A program made the translations under genes and the position numbers. From Vicugna pacos (Eukaryota; Chordata; Mammalia; Artiodactyla; Camelidae): a DNA stretch of 64,000 bases. This document shows positions 10,935-23,350 of the stretch, one piece after another; the first letter of the stretch is position 1; each line of letters opens with the position of its first letter. The notes under the pieces were generated by a model, which saw only the letters and a program-made list of their open reading frames with translations, had not been told where the DNA came from and did no database searches. Where the stretch lies: assembly GCF_048564905.1 (NCBI RefSeq), contig NC_133007.1, positions 3,100,001 through 3,164,000 on the forward strand, written 5' to 3'.

Positions 10935-11850
10935 GACATGATACCACTTATGAAGAGCAACACAAAATATTCAGCTTCTAGCAAACAGAATCCAACAGCA
11001 CATTATAAAAGACAATACAAAAACTACCAAACACCAAGCGGGGTTTACTCCAAGAATGTAAAGGAGGTTCAACAGAAGGAAACCATTAATAACATGATCC
11101 TCATGTTCATAACTCTGAACAGAGTGTTAACCTCTCATTAACGATCATCTTCATGGAGGCAAAAAACACACTTGACAGAATTCACTCATTTATGTGAAAA
11201 TAACCTAAATGGCAAGTGCTGGCTACTTCCATAAGTAAAATACACCTCAGCTCAATGCGAGCATCTTACTTAACAGGGAGACACTAGAGGCTTTCCTCCT
11301 CAAGCTAGAAATCATGGAAGGCCAAAGTGTTCGCCAATTTATGTTAGAATAGGTAAGCATTAAATTCTAGGGTGTGAGAGAAACATTTACCAGCTCTTGA
11401 ATGCTACATCCTGCCTGCTGGGGTAAGCAGAAACACTCCTGAAGTTTCTATGAAACTCTGGCCTTCTTACACCTAATTTCTGTAAAGGGCTCTTTCTAGC
11501 AGTTATGTCAGAGTGGACAGAGACTCACGAATGTCTTTTCTTTCCAGCTCACTTGGGACTAAAGAAAGAATTGACAACGCTCCTAAAGAATATCACCTTT
11601 ATCATCATTTGAATGCTAAGGGATCAGAGCTGTCCTGAAAGGATGCTTGAAGACATTAGCAAAATACAACACCAGTGGAATGGCTCAACATGCAATACCA
11701 CTTAAAACCTCTCCAGGCGGGAGAGAATCAAAATGAGGTGTTGGGAAGGAGGTGAAGAACTGAAACACCTGACACCTGCTGACAGAGGGTAAAATGGTAC
11801 TCCGGAAAATGGTTTGGTGGTTTGCTAAAAGATTAAAAACACACCAATCT
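10935..11850 (+). repeat. Old LINE L1 ORF2 remnants
   Basis: The stretch holds L1 ORF2 landmarks in order: 'cttctagcaaacagaatcc', 'cagcacattataaaag', 'aagcggggtttactcc', 'aagaatgtaaaggaggttc', 'cttgacagaattcactc', and at 11.78 kb 'gggtaaaatggtactccgg'. All frames are interrupted. Confidence 0.65.
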
Positions 11851-12300
11851 GCCGAAGTGTTAAGGCACTAAAGCCAAAGGCAGTGTGAGGAACTGCTCTG
11901 TCCTGAAGGGGAACATGGAGACAGGGGCTAAGTGCACCATGCGCCCACCAAGCAGGGTCTGAAGAGCAGGAAATTGTCCTTGGCTGGCGCTCACTGCCCG
12001 ACGGGCACGGCTGCGTTACGGTTACACAGGAGGGCCGTGTGTGGTGTTCTGGGGAGACGGGGCACTGTACCAGTGATTTACTCTCAGATGATGCGGAGGA
12101 AAACCCTCTTTGTACTGTCCTTACGCTATTTTTATACATGTAAGACGGCTGAAATTTTTGTTAAACATACAGCATTTAAAACATCCTAATTTATTACATA
12201 AAAGGAAATCATACCCTCCCCTTACACTCCCTCCCCTTTTAATTATTTCGGTTTTCTTCACAGCACCTACCAGTAGCTGAAGCATCGTGTGCACAGGCAG
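11850..12300. other. No gene recognised
   Basis: I see no family, exon border pair or clear repeat in this stretch. Confidence 0.4.
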
Positions 12301-12425
12301 CCTGCCTTCCCTTCTGACAGTAAACTCCTGCAAGCGCTGGGACTGGGTCTGGTCTCCATGCTGCTCCAGGGCTGGCACAGTGGCCAATGCACAGTGTATT
12401 CATATGTGTTCAATACGTTAACCTG
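12300..12425 (+). repeat. L2 LINE 3'-end fragment
   Basis: It follows the L2 tail layout: 'acagtaaactcctgcaag', 'gggactgggtctgg', 'gctggcacagtggccaat', ending 'tgtgttcaatac'. Confidence 0.5.
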
Positions 12426-12479
12426 TAGTCTTATTATGGTTTACAATAAAATCATTTACCATCCCCTCCCCCAAAACAC

Positions 12480-12860
12480 GCACACATCACTCGCCCACAG
12501 CAACTCTACCCCTGTGTACCCAACAGAACTGAAAATGTATCTCCACTTCAGAACGAGATGGATGTTCATTGCAGAATCATTCACAGCAGACAAAAACTGG
12601 ACACATACTAACTGTCTATAATCTAGTGAAGCCATCCAATTAATTGCTATTTGAAAACAAAAGCAACAGAACTACTAGTCCTGGCAATAACATGGATGAA
12701 TCTCAAAATATTTTAAGTGAAGAAAACACCAGAAAAAAAACTTTTTGGAATGATGAAAACGTTCTAAAACTGGACTGTGGTGATGACTGCACAACTCTGT
12801 AAATTTGCAGTGAACTGCATATTTAAATTTTATGAATTTTGGACTATGTTGATATAGCTG
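12480..12860 (+). repeat. Old LINE L1 3'-end fragment
   Basis: It carries the L1 tail series: 'agatggatgttcattgcag', 'cagacaaaaactgg', 'aacatggatgaatctc', 'gactgcacaactctgtaa', with 'ttatgaattttggactatg' at the end. Confidence 0.6.
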
Positions 12861-12869
12861 CTTTAAAAT

Positions 12870-14200
12870 AAAAAGTAGAAAACAAGGGACAGCCTCCTTT
12901 TTCTTGCTGTGTGGTCAATTTTTTAAAAATCAGGATGGTGTAAAGAGAGGGATGAGCATCTGAAGGGAGCCTGTAAACCTGAACTAACGAAGTCCAAACT
13001 GCAAGATGTGGGACCCTGACAGTCAGCAGCAGCGGCAGTCTCATGCTCCCTCCCTGTGCCCGGCCCCTCCAGTCTGCCTCAAAGGCAATTCTCAGAGTCT
13101 GCCTTGACTCCACCACCAGCACACCCCAGGCACCCGGGCAGGTGGCTCTGGGAGAACCTGGGCTTGGAGACACAAATCCATCAGTGCCACTACTAACTGC
13201 ACACTAGAGAGACAAAGTTTGAATTTGTGTAGAAGATTCTGACTGGCTGAAAAAGAAACTTCAGTTTCTGGGTTGGGATGTGCCATCAACTTCTTATTCC
13301 TCAACCACAGCTTTATGTCTCACAACAGACTATAGCATTCTTAAACTTGGGGGACAATCATTCAACGGTTTCAAAGTCTCAAAAATTATTTTAGGGGGCA
13401 TATGTAAGAAAAAAGAAAAGTATCTGCTAACTCCAGGAACTGCTCAGAGGTCGTTTATCCTTATTTAATAACAATAAAAAGAATAACCCACTTTAAAAAT
13501 AGGTTTGTGCATGGGCCACCTTTTTCAGTTTTCCAAAGGCAGAAACATGGACAGGGCCACTTAAAATTAAGTGATTAATGAATAAACACTGAGTAAAAAA
13601 GTATCTTGGACCTGTGTTTGTGTTAAGTGCTAGAAGAAAGACAAGAAGAAGGAAACTCTTTAGAAGGAACCTAAAGCCAAGGCTTGATCAAGCCTTTTCA
13701 ATCCTCTCTCCAAGCCAGGCATCCACCGACCATGAGCTGCCTGGGGACTAGGTGTTTTCTTCACTGAAGCAGCTGAACAGCTGCTCTGTGTACTACTGCA
13801 GACAGACACCACTTGCTGAATTAATCAGTAACTGGGAACCCCAGGTGGAGTTAGTGGCTCTGTCCAGAATGATCTCCTATCAGTGTTTTCACACAGTGAC
13901 ACAGTAATCTTATTTCCTTATCAGTCTGTCTCCAACAGGACCTGGAGCATCCCTCAGGGAGGGCGGGGACTGGACCAGGGCCTGGCAGAGATGCTCTGAC
14001 TGTTAAATCTAACTGGGAGGGGGGCTGCCCTAGACCACACAACTGTGTGACCCAACTCTAGCACACTCACTTCCATGGACTGGGCTTTGCACTCCAGGAC
14101 GATGTCCAAGAGACTGAGGGGAAGGAGGACGCTGGCCCCGAAAGGCCCATTCTCTTCTAGGGAGTAACAACCAGAGCAGTAACCCGAGGCTAAGGGCTCA
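12870..14200. other. No gene recognised
   Basis: Mixed composition with no family, paired splice sites or clear repeat that I can name. Confidence 0.4.
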
Positions 14201-14204
14201 GCGC

Positions 14205-14345
14205 TCAACCTATGTGTCTCATCCAATCCTCCCAACACTGAGGTAGGTATCACTACCCCCTCTCTACAGGACAGAATAACAGGCTCAGGTCACATACAGG
14301 TGTCCAGAGCCCACACTTTTATCTGCTCTACTGTATAGACTCCCA
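14205..14345 (+). repeat. MIR SINE fragment
   Basis: It contains the MIR core pattern 'catccaatcctcccaac', 'actgaggtaggtatcac' and 'aacaggctcaggtcacat', as in MIR/MIRb copies. Ancient, shared by mammals. Confidence 0.55.
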
Positions 14346-14349
14346 GCCA

Positions 14350-15160
14350 CGGATCAGAACATGGGCCTTAAAATGTCTGTTCTTAAGTCAATCTGTGGGT
14401 GCTGGGTTCCTGGGTGATTACTGTTAGGCTGCATAACTCACATGTTACATATGTATCAAAACTTAAATGAGCTGTAAAGAATGCCACCCAGTTTGGCTGC
14501 CACGCCCATACTGCCAGGGACAGGAATGCTGAACAGCCCTAAAAGCAACCCAAACCCCTGTTCTGTCTATTTTACCCCCCCTTCCTTCCAACCCGCCCCC
14601 AACAGCAGGCCTCGGCCCAGCACACGAGCAGGGGAAGCAGCACCAAGAACTAACCTGGTTAGTCAGAGGTCAGCGGGAGACATCTCATGCCCACCCCCAC
14701 CTCACTGTGCCACCTTAGAGAGGTCTAGCCTTATCAAATGATGCCGCCTGGGCCTCAGGTGTCCTGGATCCACTGGTGGACACTAGCCCAAGCTGGATCA
14801 GATTCTCTCCCCCAGGAGTCAGAGTGCTCTGAAGACACATACCTCTCTGGGAAGCTATGGTCAGCTCTCTTCTGCCAAGTGCATGGGGATGTGGTAAAAA
14901 AAAGTGAAAAGAGAGAAAATACAAAAACACTTGTGCAGAGATGCAGGATGCAAGAAGATTTTGTAAATGTCAAGAGGAAAGGGAGTAGCTGCCTTGGTCT
15001 CGCTTTTAGTTCCTGGTTACATCCATACCTGAAGCTTTAACTGCTCTTCCTGTCCCTGCAACACCATGAGAATCATCCCTGGATCTGAATCACAAATTCC
15101 CCAATTTCTACAACCCATTTTCTACAAGTCATGCCCGAAACGCTTTGGCACCCTTCCCCA
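14350..15160. other. No gene recognised
   Basis: Minor open frames only; none with a recognisable family. Confidence 0.4.
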
Positions 15161-15164
15161 CCTT

Positions 15165-15425
15165 TCACTCAGCTAGCTTCAAGTCATTCTCCAGGTCCCA
15201 GCTTAAACAACACTTCTTCCTGGACACCCTCCCGGACCACTCCGCGAACCTCTGCCCCCACTTTTTATGGGTGTAACAGGCAGCACTCTGCGCCCCGTCA
15301 TGTTCAGTACATCTGACTGCTTTCCTGTTAAGACTGTAAACACCGAAGCGTAAAACCCACTTCCATCCTACTGCTTAGCACACAGGTCAGGTCCACGATC
15401 AGTAAAGTTTCTAAATGAATGAAGA
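15165..15425 (+). repeat. L2 LINE 3'-end fragment
   Basis: The order 'tccaggtcccagcttaaac', 'aacacttcttcctggaca', 'gactgtaaacaccgaag', 'gcttagcacacagg' and 'cagtaaagtttctaaatg' is that of the L2 3' end. Confidence 0.65.
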
Positions 15426-15714
15426 TTAAGAAACTGCTGGAGGTATGCAGGGGGAGTCGGAAGAATCAACGCTGATGAACACCCTACTGATAAAAACGAA
15501 GCTGCTTTGACCCTACCTCCCTCACCCCTTCCAAGTTTCTGGCTCCTCCTTCTTCCATCTCCACAACAGGCCCAAGTTGCTCATCACGATCATCATTTTA
15601 CCCCTTGGTGCCAACACATTCAGGAACTCAGACTGCAGGAAGCACGCTTCCAGGTAACTCGCTGTAACAGAGGAAAGTCTATAGCAGTTCATGGGGGAAA
15701 AATTATACGTATTG

Positions 15715-15845
15715 AGGTCTAGAACAAATCTCAGTTCTGCTATACATTTACCACCTGTGAACCCTGGACAAGTTACCTGAGATCTGGGTTCCTTATCTCT
15801 AAGTGAAAAACATAATACCGCAAAGGTGAGGATGAAAATGACTCT
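15715..15845 (+). repeat. MIR SINE fragment
   Basis: The segment 'atttaccacctgtgaac', 'ctggacaagttacctgag' and 'gggttccttatctctaag' follows the MIR body. Confidence 0.6.
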
Positions 15846-15849
15846 GAAA

Positions 15850-17225
15850 CCATAGCACCTAAGGCAAGCTTGCAACTAATGCTAGTCAGTTGGTCACGGT
15901 GAAGTCCATGCAGACCTCACTCCCCACCTCCCACCAGCCACAGATGGGTTCAGAGCCCAGAGCATGCTGAAACACTGAGCATCTGAGACAGACCATGGAC
16001 ATCATCTATCCTGCTGGCTTTCAAATGTACGGGAGCCCCAAGAAGTGAAAGAGAAAAGAGAAGCAAAAAGGAAGAAAGAGCATCTCAGGGTCAGGCCGGT
16101 GGGCGGGCAGAGCAGGCTGGACGCGGGGTGGTGTAGATGGAGATGTTTCTTTGGAAAGCCATCGTTTTGTACTTAGTAGGTACATTACTGTCAGCAAGGT
16201 GAGGAACAAACTATACATAGTTCCCAGAAAACTCAACGTGGATGTTTTCCATGAAAATATTTTTATTAATGCTTCAGAACTGAGAACATACAAAATAAAT
16301 TCAGCAGAATGGCATATCAACTACAGTCACCACCAGGAGCACATTATTAGGTATGTTACTAATACCAAAATGAATTCTGTTTGCATTTCACTTGCACTCA
16401 AAACTGTTCAGAAACTCTGGATTTTCTGTTGCTCGTGTAACATGGTCTCCTCATATCTTTGAGCTCCAAAAACCATACAAGACACTTCTTTATTAGAAGT
16501 TACATTAACGAGTTAAGCCAGCACAACTAGGAATCTGGTCTGGAGCCTCTGTAAAGGATTTATACTACTGCTGGTCCTGCCTTTCAAACAGGTGGTACCA
16601 AAACCCAGCAAAGTTCCAGGGAGGGATGGGCAGAGAGCTAGAGCCCAGAGTCAGAAGGAAGTTCATGGAGGAAACGACTCTCACAGGAAGGCAGGACCTG
16701 CCCAGGGCCCAGCCCTTCTTGGGGATGGGCTGGAGGGAAACACCACTGGCATCTTAACAGGACAGTCCTCCGCTGCAGGGATGGACTGTGCTGCCTGCGC
16801 GTTGCATGCAGGTCATTCGGCACGTCCACCTCCACCACATACACGCTGAAGGCCATTAACACCTCCAATCGATGTAACGACAAAACGCAAAACTAAACTC
16901 ACATACATTTCGAAATGTCCCTGGAGATGCGGTAAAAATCACACCCACTGACTGAGTACCCCTCAGTAAGCAGAAAGAAGAGAGAACAAGTACAGTGGGT
17001 AGAAAGCCAAAGAGAGACAATGAGGGAAGCACAAAATTTGATGAGGAACCAGCAGAAAAGGGCATCCTTCAGTGAATTTCACCTATCCTCTCAAGTCCCA
17101 GGTCCTTAGAAAACAAAGTCCTTCAGAACTCGATCCCGCCCATCCTAGCGCCTCCACTCCAGCCTTCTCCACAAGGTATCCACCCACACCCCCCCTTCCC
17201 AGACAACTCCTGGTTTTCCCGACCA
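15850..17225. other. No gene recognised
   Basis: Near 16.92 kb a short segment ('atgtccctggagatgcgg') faintly recalls MER5-like hAT elements, too weak to call. A minus-strand open frame at 16638-16883 has no recognisable family. Confidence 0.4.
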
Positions 17226-17229
17226 GATG

Positions 17230-17490
17230 TGCTGAGCTCAGACCTCTGTGCCTTGGCATCTGCATTCTGCTCTACCTGGAGTGCACTTCTCAAGGCAAAC
17301 TCCCAGCACCAAGGTTTATGAAGCCAGACACAGGCAGCCCCACGCCACCCCGGCCTTCTGCCCCCACAGCGCTCCCCATGGGCCTTCTGTGCTCCCGCCC
17401 AACTGCACCCCACTGTCTGGAGCAGAAGATACTGAAGGGCAGGTGCCCCTTGAGTCCTCGCAGGGAACTGGTGCTCAATGAATTCTAAGG
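17230..17490 (+). repeat. L2 LINE 3'-end fragment
   Basis: The order 'cctctgtgccttggcatc', 'ctctacctggagtgcac', 'tactgaagggcaggtgcc' and 'tggtgctcaatgaattc' is that of an L2 tail. Confidence 0.55.
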
Positions 17491-17589
17491 GAATGACCTT
17501 TCATGAAAGGTTTTTGTAAAAGGCTAAAAAAGCAACCCACGCGGAAAGCAGACAATAGATATTTTTGACTATGGAAAGCATGTGTTTTC

Positions 17590-17750
17590 GCAACTCTGAT
17601 CTTTGGTTGAGTATCACTCAGGTACCAGGCAGAGGTGCTCTATCACTTCCTAGCTCGGTAGCTGTGGGCAAATTAAGTAACCTCGCTGTGTCTCAAATTC
17701 CACTTAACTGAAAGCAACCAGCTCTGCAGTGTGGTTACCAGGACTAATTA
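17590..17750 (+). repeat. MIR SINE fragment
   Basis: The segment 'tcacttcctagctcggtag', 'tgtgggcaaattaagtaac' and 'cgctgtgtctcaaattcc' is a MIR body. Confidence 0.65.
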
Positions 17751-17759
17751 ATATATGCT

Positions 17760-19580
17760 TAGAAACAAAGAAACAAAAGTAACAGAAAGCGTTGACTAAA
17801 CAGTAGTTCTTACTAGCCGGCCGGAATCACAGACACATTAACAGGACCGGATACTGTACCCTCAGGAATATGAGCACGACAAAATTTTGGTTAAAACTAT
17901 GTTTCTTTTAGGAGAGCTGAAAGTCAGAAAATTCAACAGCTTGTCCTCCAGCTGCACTGCTGCTCTCTGCAGTCCTCAGTACCGATCCCTAGTGACCACT
18001 ATGTCCCCTGGCTCCGCTGACAATGTGGACTCCCAGGTCTCTGGTCTCTGACCACACCTCCTCCTCTTCTGTAGCTTGCCCGCTATGGACACCTAAAGTC
18101 AAGCATTCCTTCAGCTCAGCTCACACATTTTTTCTCATCTTTTCCCCTCTCAAGGCTTCCATTAGGATCGCTATGGAGATGACCTCACGACCTCTCAGTC
18201 ACATTCAGAAAATGTTTCAAGCTGAATTTACCCAACAGAGATATTTACTTTAAATTAGATTATGAAGCATACAGCTTCAACTTCTCTCTTTCACAACATT
18301 TTCCCCTTTTTTCCCAAGTCTTACACATCTCACCAGTCCTCAACTTCCTCTTCGTTTGCCCACCTCTTAAAACTACTTGCTTGCCAAGGTTCCGTCTTTG
18401 GTCTTTCTGTTCTGTCTCACTGGTTCTTAACCTCTCTGGAATAATGAACCCTTTGAAAATCTAATGAATGCTATGCATTACTTACTAAAAAGATAAACAC
18501 ACGGGATATATGCATGCAAATTCACCTAACCAATGATCTCAAATAAAAATCTATGTTCATCCACACCGGACTACCACTTACACAAATTTTCATCTAGATG
18601 CTATGTCCCTTTTATTTCCAGGATACAGCCTAAAGGGCCTCATAAACCAGCATCATGAACTTAACAAGTACAAACCAGAACTCACTATTTCTTCTTCAGA
18701 AACTTCCTCTGCCTACAGTATTCCTCCTCTAATAATGGCACCACCATGCCCCTAAGCTAGAAGCCTTGGAATTAACAACCTTCCATACCACATCACCAGG
18801 TCCTGGCTCAGAATCTCTCCCAATCCAAATTCCTCTTCAGCCTCTTACCCTGTAAGATCTCATTATCCTTTGCTTCATCTCATACCTGCCATGATCAAAA
18901 GTCCACCACTCCTCTGACAAGAGCTCGTTACTGACTCTTAACAGCTCCATCTTCCACGCCACTACATCACTTCACCTCTAGAAGATCACATAGCCTGATT
19001 CCCCATCTCAGTTTTCTCCAGTCACTGAGAGCATCTGTGATCTACATTCTCCCAAAATTTCAAAACTATTCATGTGCCTGTCTCTTCTCAAAAGCGTTCA
19101 TTCGTCTAAGGGCCCAAGGACGGGATGGGCAATACCCAGCCTCTCACCATGAGACCTGGTGACTTGCACACTTACCAACACGTGAACAGGAATCTGACCT
19201 ACGACAGAGACGAGATGCTGTGGGCAGTAACATCTCTCCGTTACCTTCTAGGACCTTATTTCCTTTAGGTCTGACCTAATTTAATTTCTCCCATGGCTCC
19301 TAACCCTCTGAGTTAAAGTGAATTTTCACAACTGTATACTGTGAGGCCCTCTGTTCCTTAAGAGAATGAAAACATTTAAGTCTTTTATTTTGTTAATGAA
19401 TTTTAACTATACTGTGTACCTAGCCAGCATACTTGGTAAAACATTCCCTCTATACATTTCTAAACGCATGACTACTTCTGAAATAATGACGTTACTGATA
19501 TAAGTTTGTTTGGAAGAGTAAAATGTGCTAAAATTCCAAATTTACTGATAACACTAATTAAGGAAAATAGGAAGTAATGA
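17760..19580. other. No gene recognised
   Basis: C/T-rich sequence between 18.0 and 19.1 kb may be an old LINE-derived repeat that I cannot name. No exon is recognisable on either strand. Confidence 0.4.
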
Positions 19581-19584
19581 AAAG

Positions 19585-19800
19585 GGCTCCGGCCTCAGAA
19601 ACCGGATCTGAGTCTATAATCTCAAGTCTGACTCTTCAGTTGTGAGACCTTAGGAACTGGCTTCACCTGGAAACACTTTCTCTTCTGAAGAAGAGAGAGC
19701 ACTGCCCTGCCCTCCCTGCAAGGTGGCTGTTCAGGTAACATGAGGTAACAGTACCTAGCACAGTACCTGACACCAAGTGTTCAGAAATAGTTTGCTTCCT
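19585..19800 (+). repeat. MIR SINE
   Basis: The segment reads as a nearly full MIR: 'aaaagggctccggcctcag', 'gtctgactcttcagttgtg', 'ctggcttcacctggaaac' and 'cagtacctgacaccaag'. Confidence 0.55.
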
Positions 19801-20181
19801 TCACTTAACACAAAGGACACACTCACATGGAGAAGTTTAGGTGTAAGGGAGCCTACACTTCCACAACTCTGCCAGCACTAAATACGACGTGTAGTTCGTT
19901 CTAATAAAACAGCAACACCGTCACCCCCATTCCACGAGCGCTTCTAAGGGACCTGGAGCCAGACAAGGGAGTGGGCACGTGGTTCTGCAAGAACTCCATC
20001 AGGGCTGCATACACACCGAGCACTAAAGCAGTAACAGGGAAAAGTCCACAGTCATTGTGCTAAAACGTATGGCTGCCTTTATGCTAGTACTGGAGCTCAC
20101 GCGGGGTAAAAGGGGGGAAAGTCAAATTAGGCCCAACTCCAAACGTCTCCTTAAGAAATCAAGACAGCGATGCTGACTTAC

Positions 20182-20284
20182 CTTTCCTGAAACGCCAACA
20201 GTACCATCCCAAAATCCATTTAAAAACTTCAAGATTGAAACATGCCACACCAACACTGGTGCCGCTTCATGCGCTTTAGAAAGC
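20182..20284 (-). other. Candidate second exon of an unidentified minus-strand gene
   Basis: Read on the minus strand, this 103-base segment starts after 'ctcctgcacag' and ends at a near-consensus donor 'ggaaag|gtaagt'. One frame is open throughout ('VLVWHVSILKFLNGFWDGTV'), but I do not recognise the protein. It may equally be 5' untranslated sequence. It lies just inside the CpG island's downstream side, in the position expected for an early exon. Confidence 0.35.
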
Positions 20285-20439
20285 CTGTGCAGGAGAGCAC
20301 CCCTGGCAGCAGGGAAGGTGCTGAACCAAAGCCGTTTGCGGTAAACGCAGGCGAGGGGGGCAAACAAGATGATTTAGGGGATGGGCACACATGCCGCTGT
20401 GGAACCCTTTCCAGACCAGAGCCGCCTCCATGAGCATCT

Positions 20440-21230
20440 TAAGGAATTCGCGGCTTCCCAATTCCACGTCAAGCGAAGGCCGCGCGGCTAGCACAAGGAG
20501 GTGAGGAGAGCCCGTCCCCGTCCTAGGGGTCCCTGAGTGCCGGGTTCCCGGCCTCCACCCTCCCCGCACGGGCCCCTCCCCCACTCCCCGCGCCCAGCGA
20601 GGCCCGCTCAGGACAGGGCCCTCCCGCGAAGCGCCGCGAGCAACGCCCCAGTCCGAGCGGCCCGGCCCCTCCCGACACTCCCGGCGCGCGGACGGCGGGG
20701 CAGCCCCTCTGGGGTCGGGGCCGGGCTCGGGGTTGGGGTCGCGAGGCCGGGGCCGACGCCGCAGCTGCGCCCGCCGAGGCCGGGCGGGGGCCCGGGCGGG
20801 CGGGCGCGGCCTGCATCCGGGGCGCGGACACTCACCACACGACGCCGTGGGAGCCCTCGCCGAGGTAGCAGGTTGCTGGAGCGCGGCCCCCCGTCGCACA
20901 TCTGCCCGCGGACCACCTCGGGCGCGCGCCCGCCGCCACCGCACCGGGCACTGAGCTCCGCGGCCGGCCCTCGGCCAGCGCCGCGCTTCCCGGAGAGACC
21001 GCGCCGCCGCCGCTGCAGCCGCTGCCGCTGTGGAAAGGACCAGGACCAGCAGCGTTCGAGAGACCTGACGAGCCGCCGTCAGCTCGACCAACTGCCGCCT
21101 GCCCGCCTGACGAACTGCCCGTTGGGCCGGCGGAGGGAGGGGCGCCGCTGAGAAGGGCGCTGGGGCGGGGCCGGAGCCGCAGAGTGCGCGCGCGCGGATT
21201 CGCTCCCATGGCCTCGGGGGCGGGGCTGCG
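20440..21230 (-). promoter_or_regulatory. CpG island promoter, probably for a minus-strand gene
   Basis: About 0.8 kb is very rich in G+C and CpG, unlike its flanks. It holds GC boxes (GGGGCGGGG at 21162-21170; GGGGGCGGGGC at 21216-21225) and no TATA box that I can see. This is the pattern of a TATA-less housekeeping-type promoter. Direction is inferred: the GC boxes lie on the high-coordinate side, and minus-strand donors occur at 20835-20834 and 20181-20180. A possible + strand donor ('aaggag|gtgagg', near 20498) leaves divergent transcription open. The gene is not identified. It would run toward the NUTM2-like gene, tail to tail. The long Arg/Ala/Pro frames across the island are a composition effect. 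Confidence 0.6.
20836..21150 (-). other. Candidate first exon of an unidentified minus-strand gene
   Basis: On the minus strand the segment ends at 'gtcgtgtg|gtgagt', a good donor. The upstream limit is a guess placed near the GC boxes. All three frames are G+C-rich and partly open. One ends 'CYLGEGSHGVV', which looks like a kinase glycine loop, but I would not build on that because nothing kinase-like follows in the candidate next exon. Probably mostly 5' untranslated sequence. Confidence 0.35.
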
Positions 21231-21264
21231 TGCTAAGGGAGGAGACACGTGTGTGTAAACTAGT

Positions 21265-21345
21265 GTCCCCTGAGATTTGAGAAAGGAACAGTGGGTCTAT
21301 TACAGAATATTGAATATAGTTCCCTGTGCTACAGAGAAACCTCTT
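21265..21345 (+). repeat. Cetartiodactyl L1 3'-end-like fragment
   Basis: The block 'attacagaatattgaatat' followed by 'agttccctgtgctacag' is the well-known tail motif of L1 copies in artiodactyls and camelids. Confidence 0.55.
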
Positions 21346-21349
21346 TCTT

Positions 21350-22270
21350 CCCACCCTTCTTTCTTCCTTCGCTCTCAACATCATCTCCTGCCTGCCCCTT
21401 CCTTCTTTCCTGATGTCATAGCCCAGTGCAAGTGGAGGAGGAGGCAAGCAATTCACAACTCTCTGTAGTATGATCAGAGGAGGATGCTCCGAGGTGGAAA
21501 CATTTAAGCCCAGATCTGTGTGGAGTGTAAGGGACAGAGAATTGAAGGTGTACCGAATGGAAAGACAACCGTGGACGTACTCCACGAGATAGCAAATGGG
21601 GGGGGGATGACAGATGAGGTCATAGAGGGGCCAAAGCCAGAAAAGGCCATGGAAAACCTCACCTGAACTGTCCGGGGAGGCGGGTGTGTTCCATGGCTTA
21701 ATGAGGAAAAAAAAAAAAAAAGGAGAAGGAAGGAAGAGAGAGAAGGAAGGGAGAGAGAGAGAAAGTGAGCAAGCAAAGAAAGCAAGCAGAAGCAAGATGA
21801 GTCCTGAGGCTGAGAAGGTGAGAGTGAATGAGAAATGGAGAAGCTGGATGAGCCTGAAAGAACGTGTCTGGACTGCCTCTCTCAGCTGAGGCTCTACACC
21901 TAGACTTTGGATCTTGTCAGCCTCCTCTTCCCACATACTTATTAGTTCATGTAAGTGGAGCTATTTCTGCAGCACCAAGGTCTAGCTCACTTCAAACAGT
22001 GCAGGACAATTTTCAGTGTCTCTACAACTTTGTTAGGGCTGCCAGAAAAAGCACTGCAAACTGGGTGGCTTAAAGAACAGAAGTGTGAGATATGCAAATA
22101 GTAACTACTGTATATAAAATAGACTAAAACTTTTCCATGAGTTTTATGATTGTTCGTTTGAAAATGATGTGTTTTCTCCTCCTCTGGGTACAAAAATTTC
22201 TCCTTGATTTTGAGTTTAGCAGCTTATCTATGATGCATTTATGTTTTTTTATTTTTTTGTCCTTGAGATT
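21350..22270. other. No gene recognised
   Basis: Upstream flank of the CpG island. It holds one polypurine tract and no recognisable family. The long minus-strand frame that crosses this stretch into the island is chance. Confidence 0.5.
21704..21785. repeat. A-run and polypurine tract
   Basis: A run of A followed by 'ggaagga' and 'gagaga' units. Confidence 0.75.
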
Positions 22271-22274
22271 TATA

Positions 22275-23350
22275 GAGATTCTGAATGTTTTGCTTGACCA
22301 CTTCTCCGAGATAAGAAAACTCTCAGATATTATTTCTTCAAATAATAGCTCTATCTCTATCCCACTTTTCTCTCACTCTTCCTCCCTCCTGCTTCTCCTC
22401 CACCTCTCCCCTTCTCCTTCTTATCTCTCACTCTCTCTCTGCATGTTACTTCAATAGTATACATATACGTTAGTGACTTCATTACATGCTTATGTGTTAC
22501 TTATGTTCCTTTTATGTTCTTATATATTTTCCATTATTTTTGTTTCAATAATTATTTTATATTGGTTTATCTTTCAGATCACTAATTCTCTTTTATGCAT
22601 TCTCTGCAGTTTTACTTATTGTATTTTTAAAAATTTCTAATTGAACAATTTTATACACTAAGCATTGTAATCATATTTCACTTGAAGTCAGTGACTGATA
22701 ACTCCAACATATAAGACATATTTGATCTGTTTCTATTGTCTTTTTTTTTCATAATTTCCTAATATTTTGGCCTGGCTCCAGGCATGCCTGATAATTTCTT
22801 ATTTAATGTTGGATACTGCTTATAAAAATACATGCAGAGGAACTGGAAAACATCATACTGCTCCACAGAGGATTTAATTTTCTTTTGGCAGGAAGATAAT
22901 GGCAGACAGATCTTCTGATCCTGTCAAGACTGGTCCATTTTTATACGTTTCCTACTCCTAGGGATATAGCCTCCTGGTTGCAAGGGTAAGATTGGGTCTT
23001 CTTATTTTTCTGGGCCATGGCTGTAAGTGGCCATTAGTCTTAACAGTTTTAGCCTTCTCTTGCTCTGGCTCACAGAATGAGGTTGGTTCTAACTTCTTTT
23101 CTTCAGGATAGTCCTTCAAGTCACTTTTCCCACATGTGGAGAGTGATGTCTGCTCACAACCCTGGAATGCTGCTGGCCAGTGTCCTTAGCCTCGCTCATG
23201 ATTTCTCCTCTGTTTCTGGGACATGAATAAGGATATCTTCTTTTCTTGGAAATATCTTCCTGATTTTTCCTCTGTGTATTTTATATGTCATTACTCTGTA
23301 TTTTGAGTAAATACGTGGTCAATGATGTTTTGTACATTTATTTTCCTACT
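22275..23350 (+). repeat. Old LINE L1 3' UTR
   Basis: The order 'gatattatttcttcaaata', a C/T-rich stretch, 'tctttcagatcactaattc', 'actccaacatataagac' and 'ggatactgcttataaa' follows the 3' UTR of old L1M elements. Confidence 0.5.

Noticed and set aside
20836-20870. A kinase glycine-loop look-alike ('LGEGSHGVV') at the end of the candidate first exon
   Set aside because: The next candidate exon does not continue a kinase domain in any frame, so the likeness is probably chance.
20276-21091. A 271-codon minus-strand open frame across the CpG island
   Set aside because: It is Arg/Ala/Pro-rich as expected from extreme G+C content, crosses two good splice donors and matches no family.
21079-21936. 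A 285-codon minus-strand open frame
   Set aside because: It runs from a polypurine tract into the CpG island, lacks splice structure and family, and is mostly low complexity.
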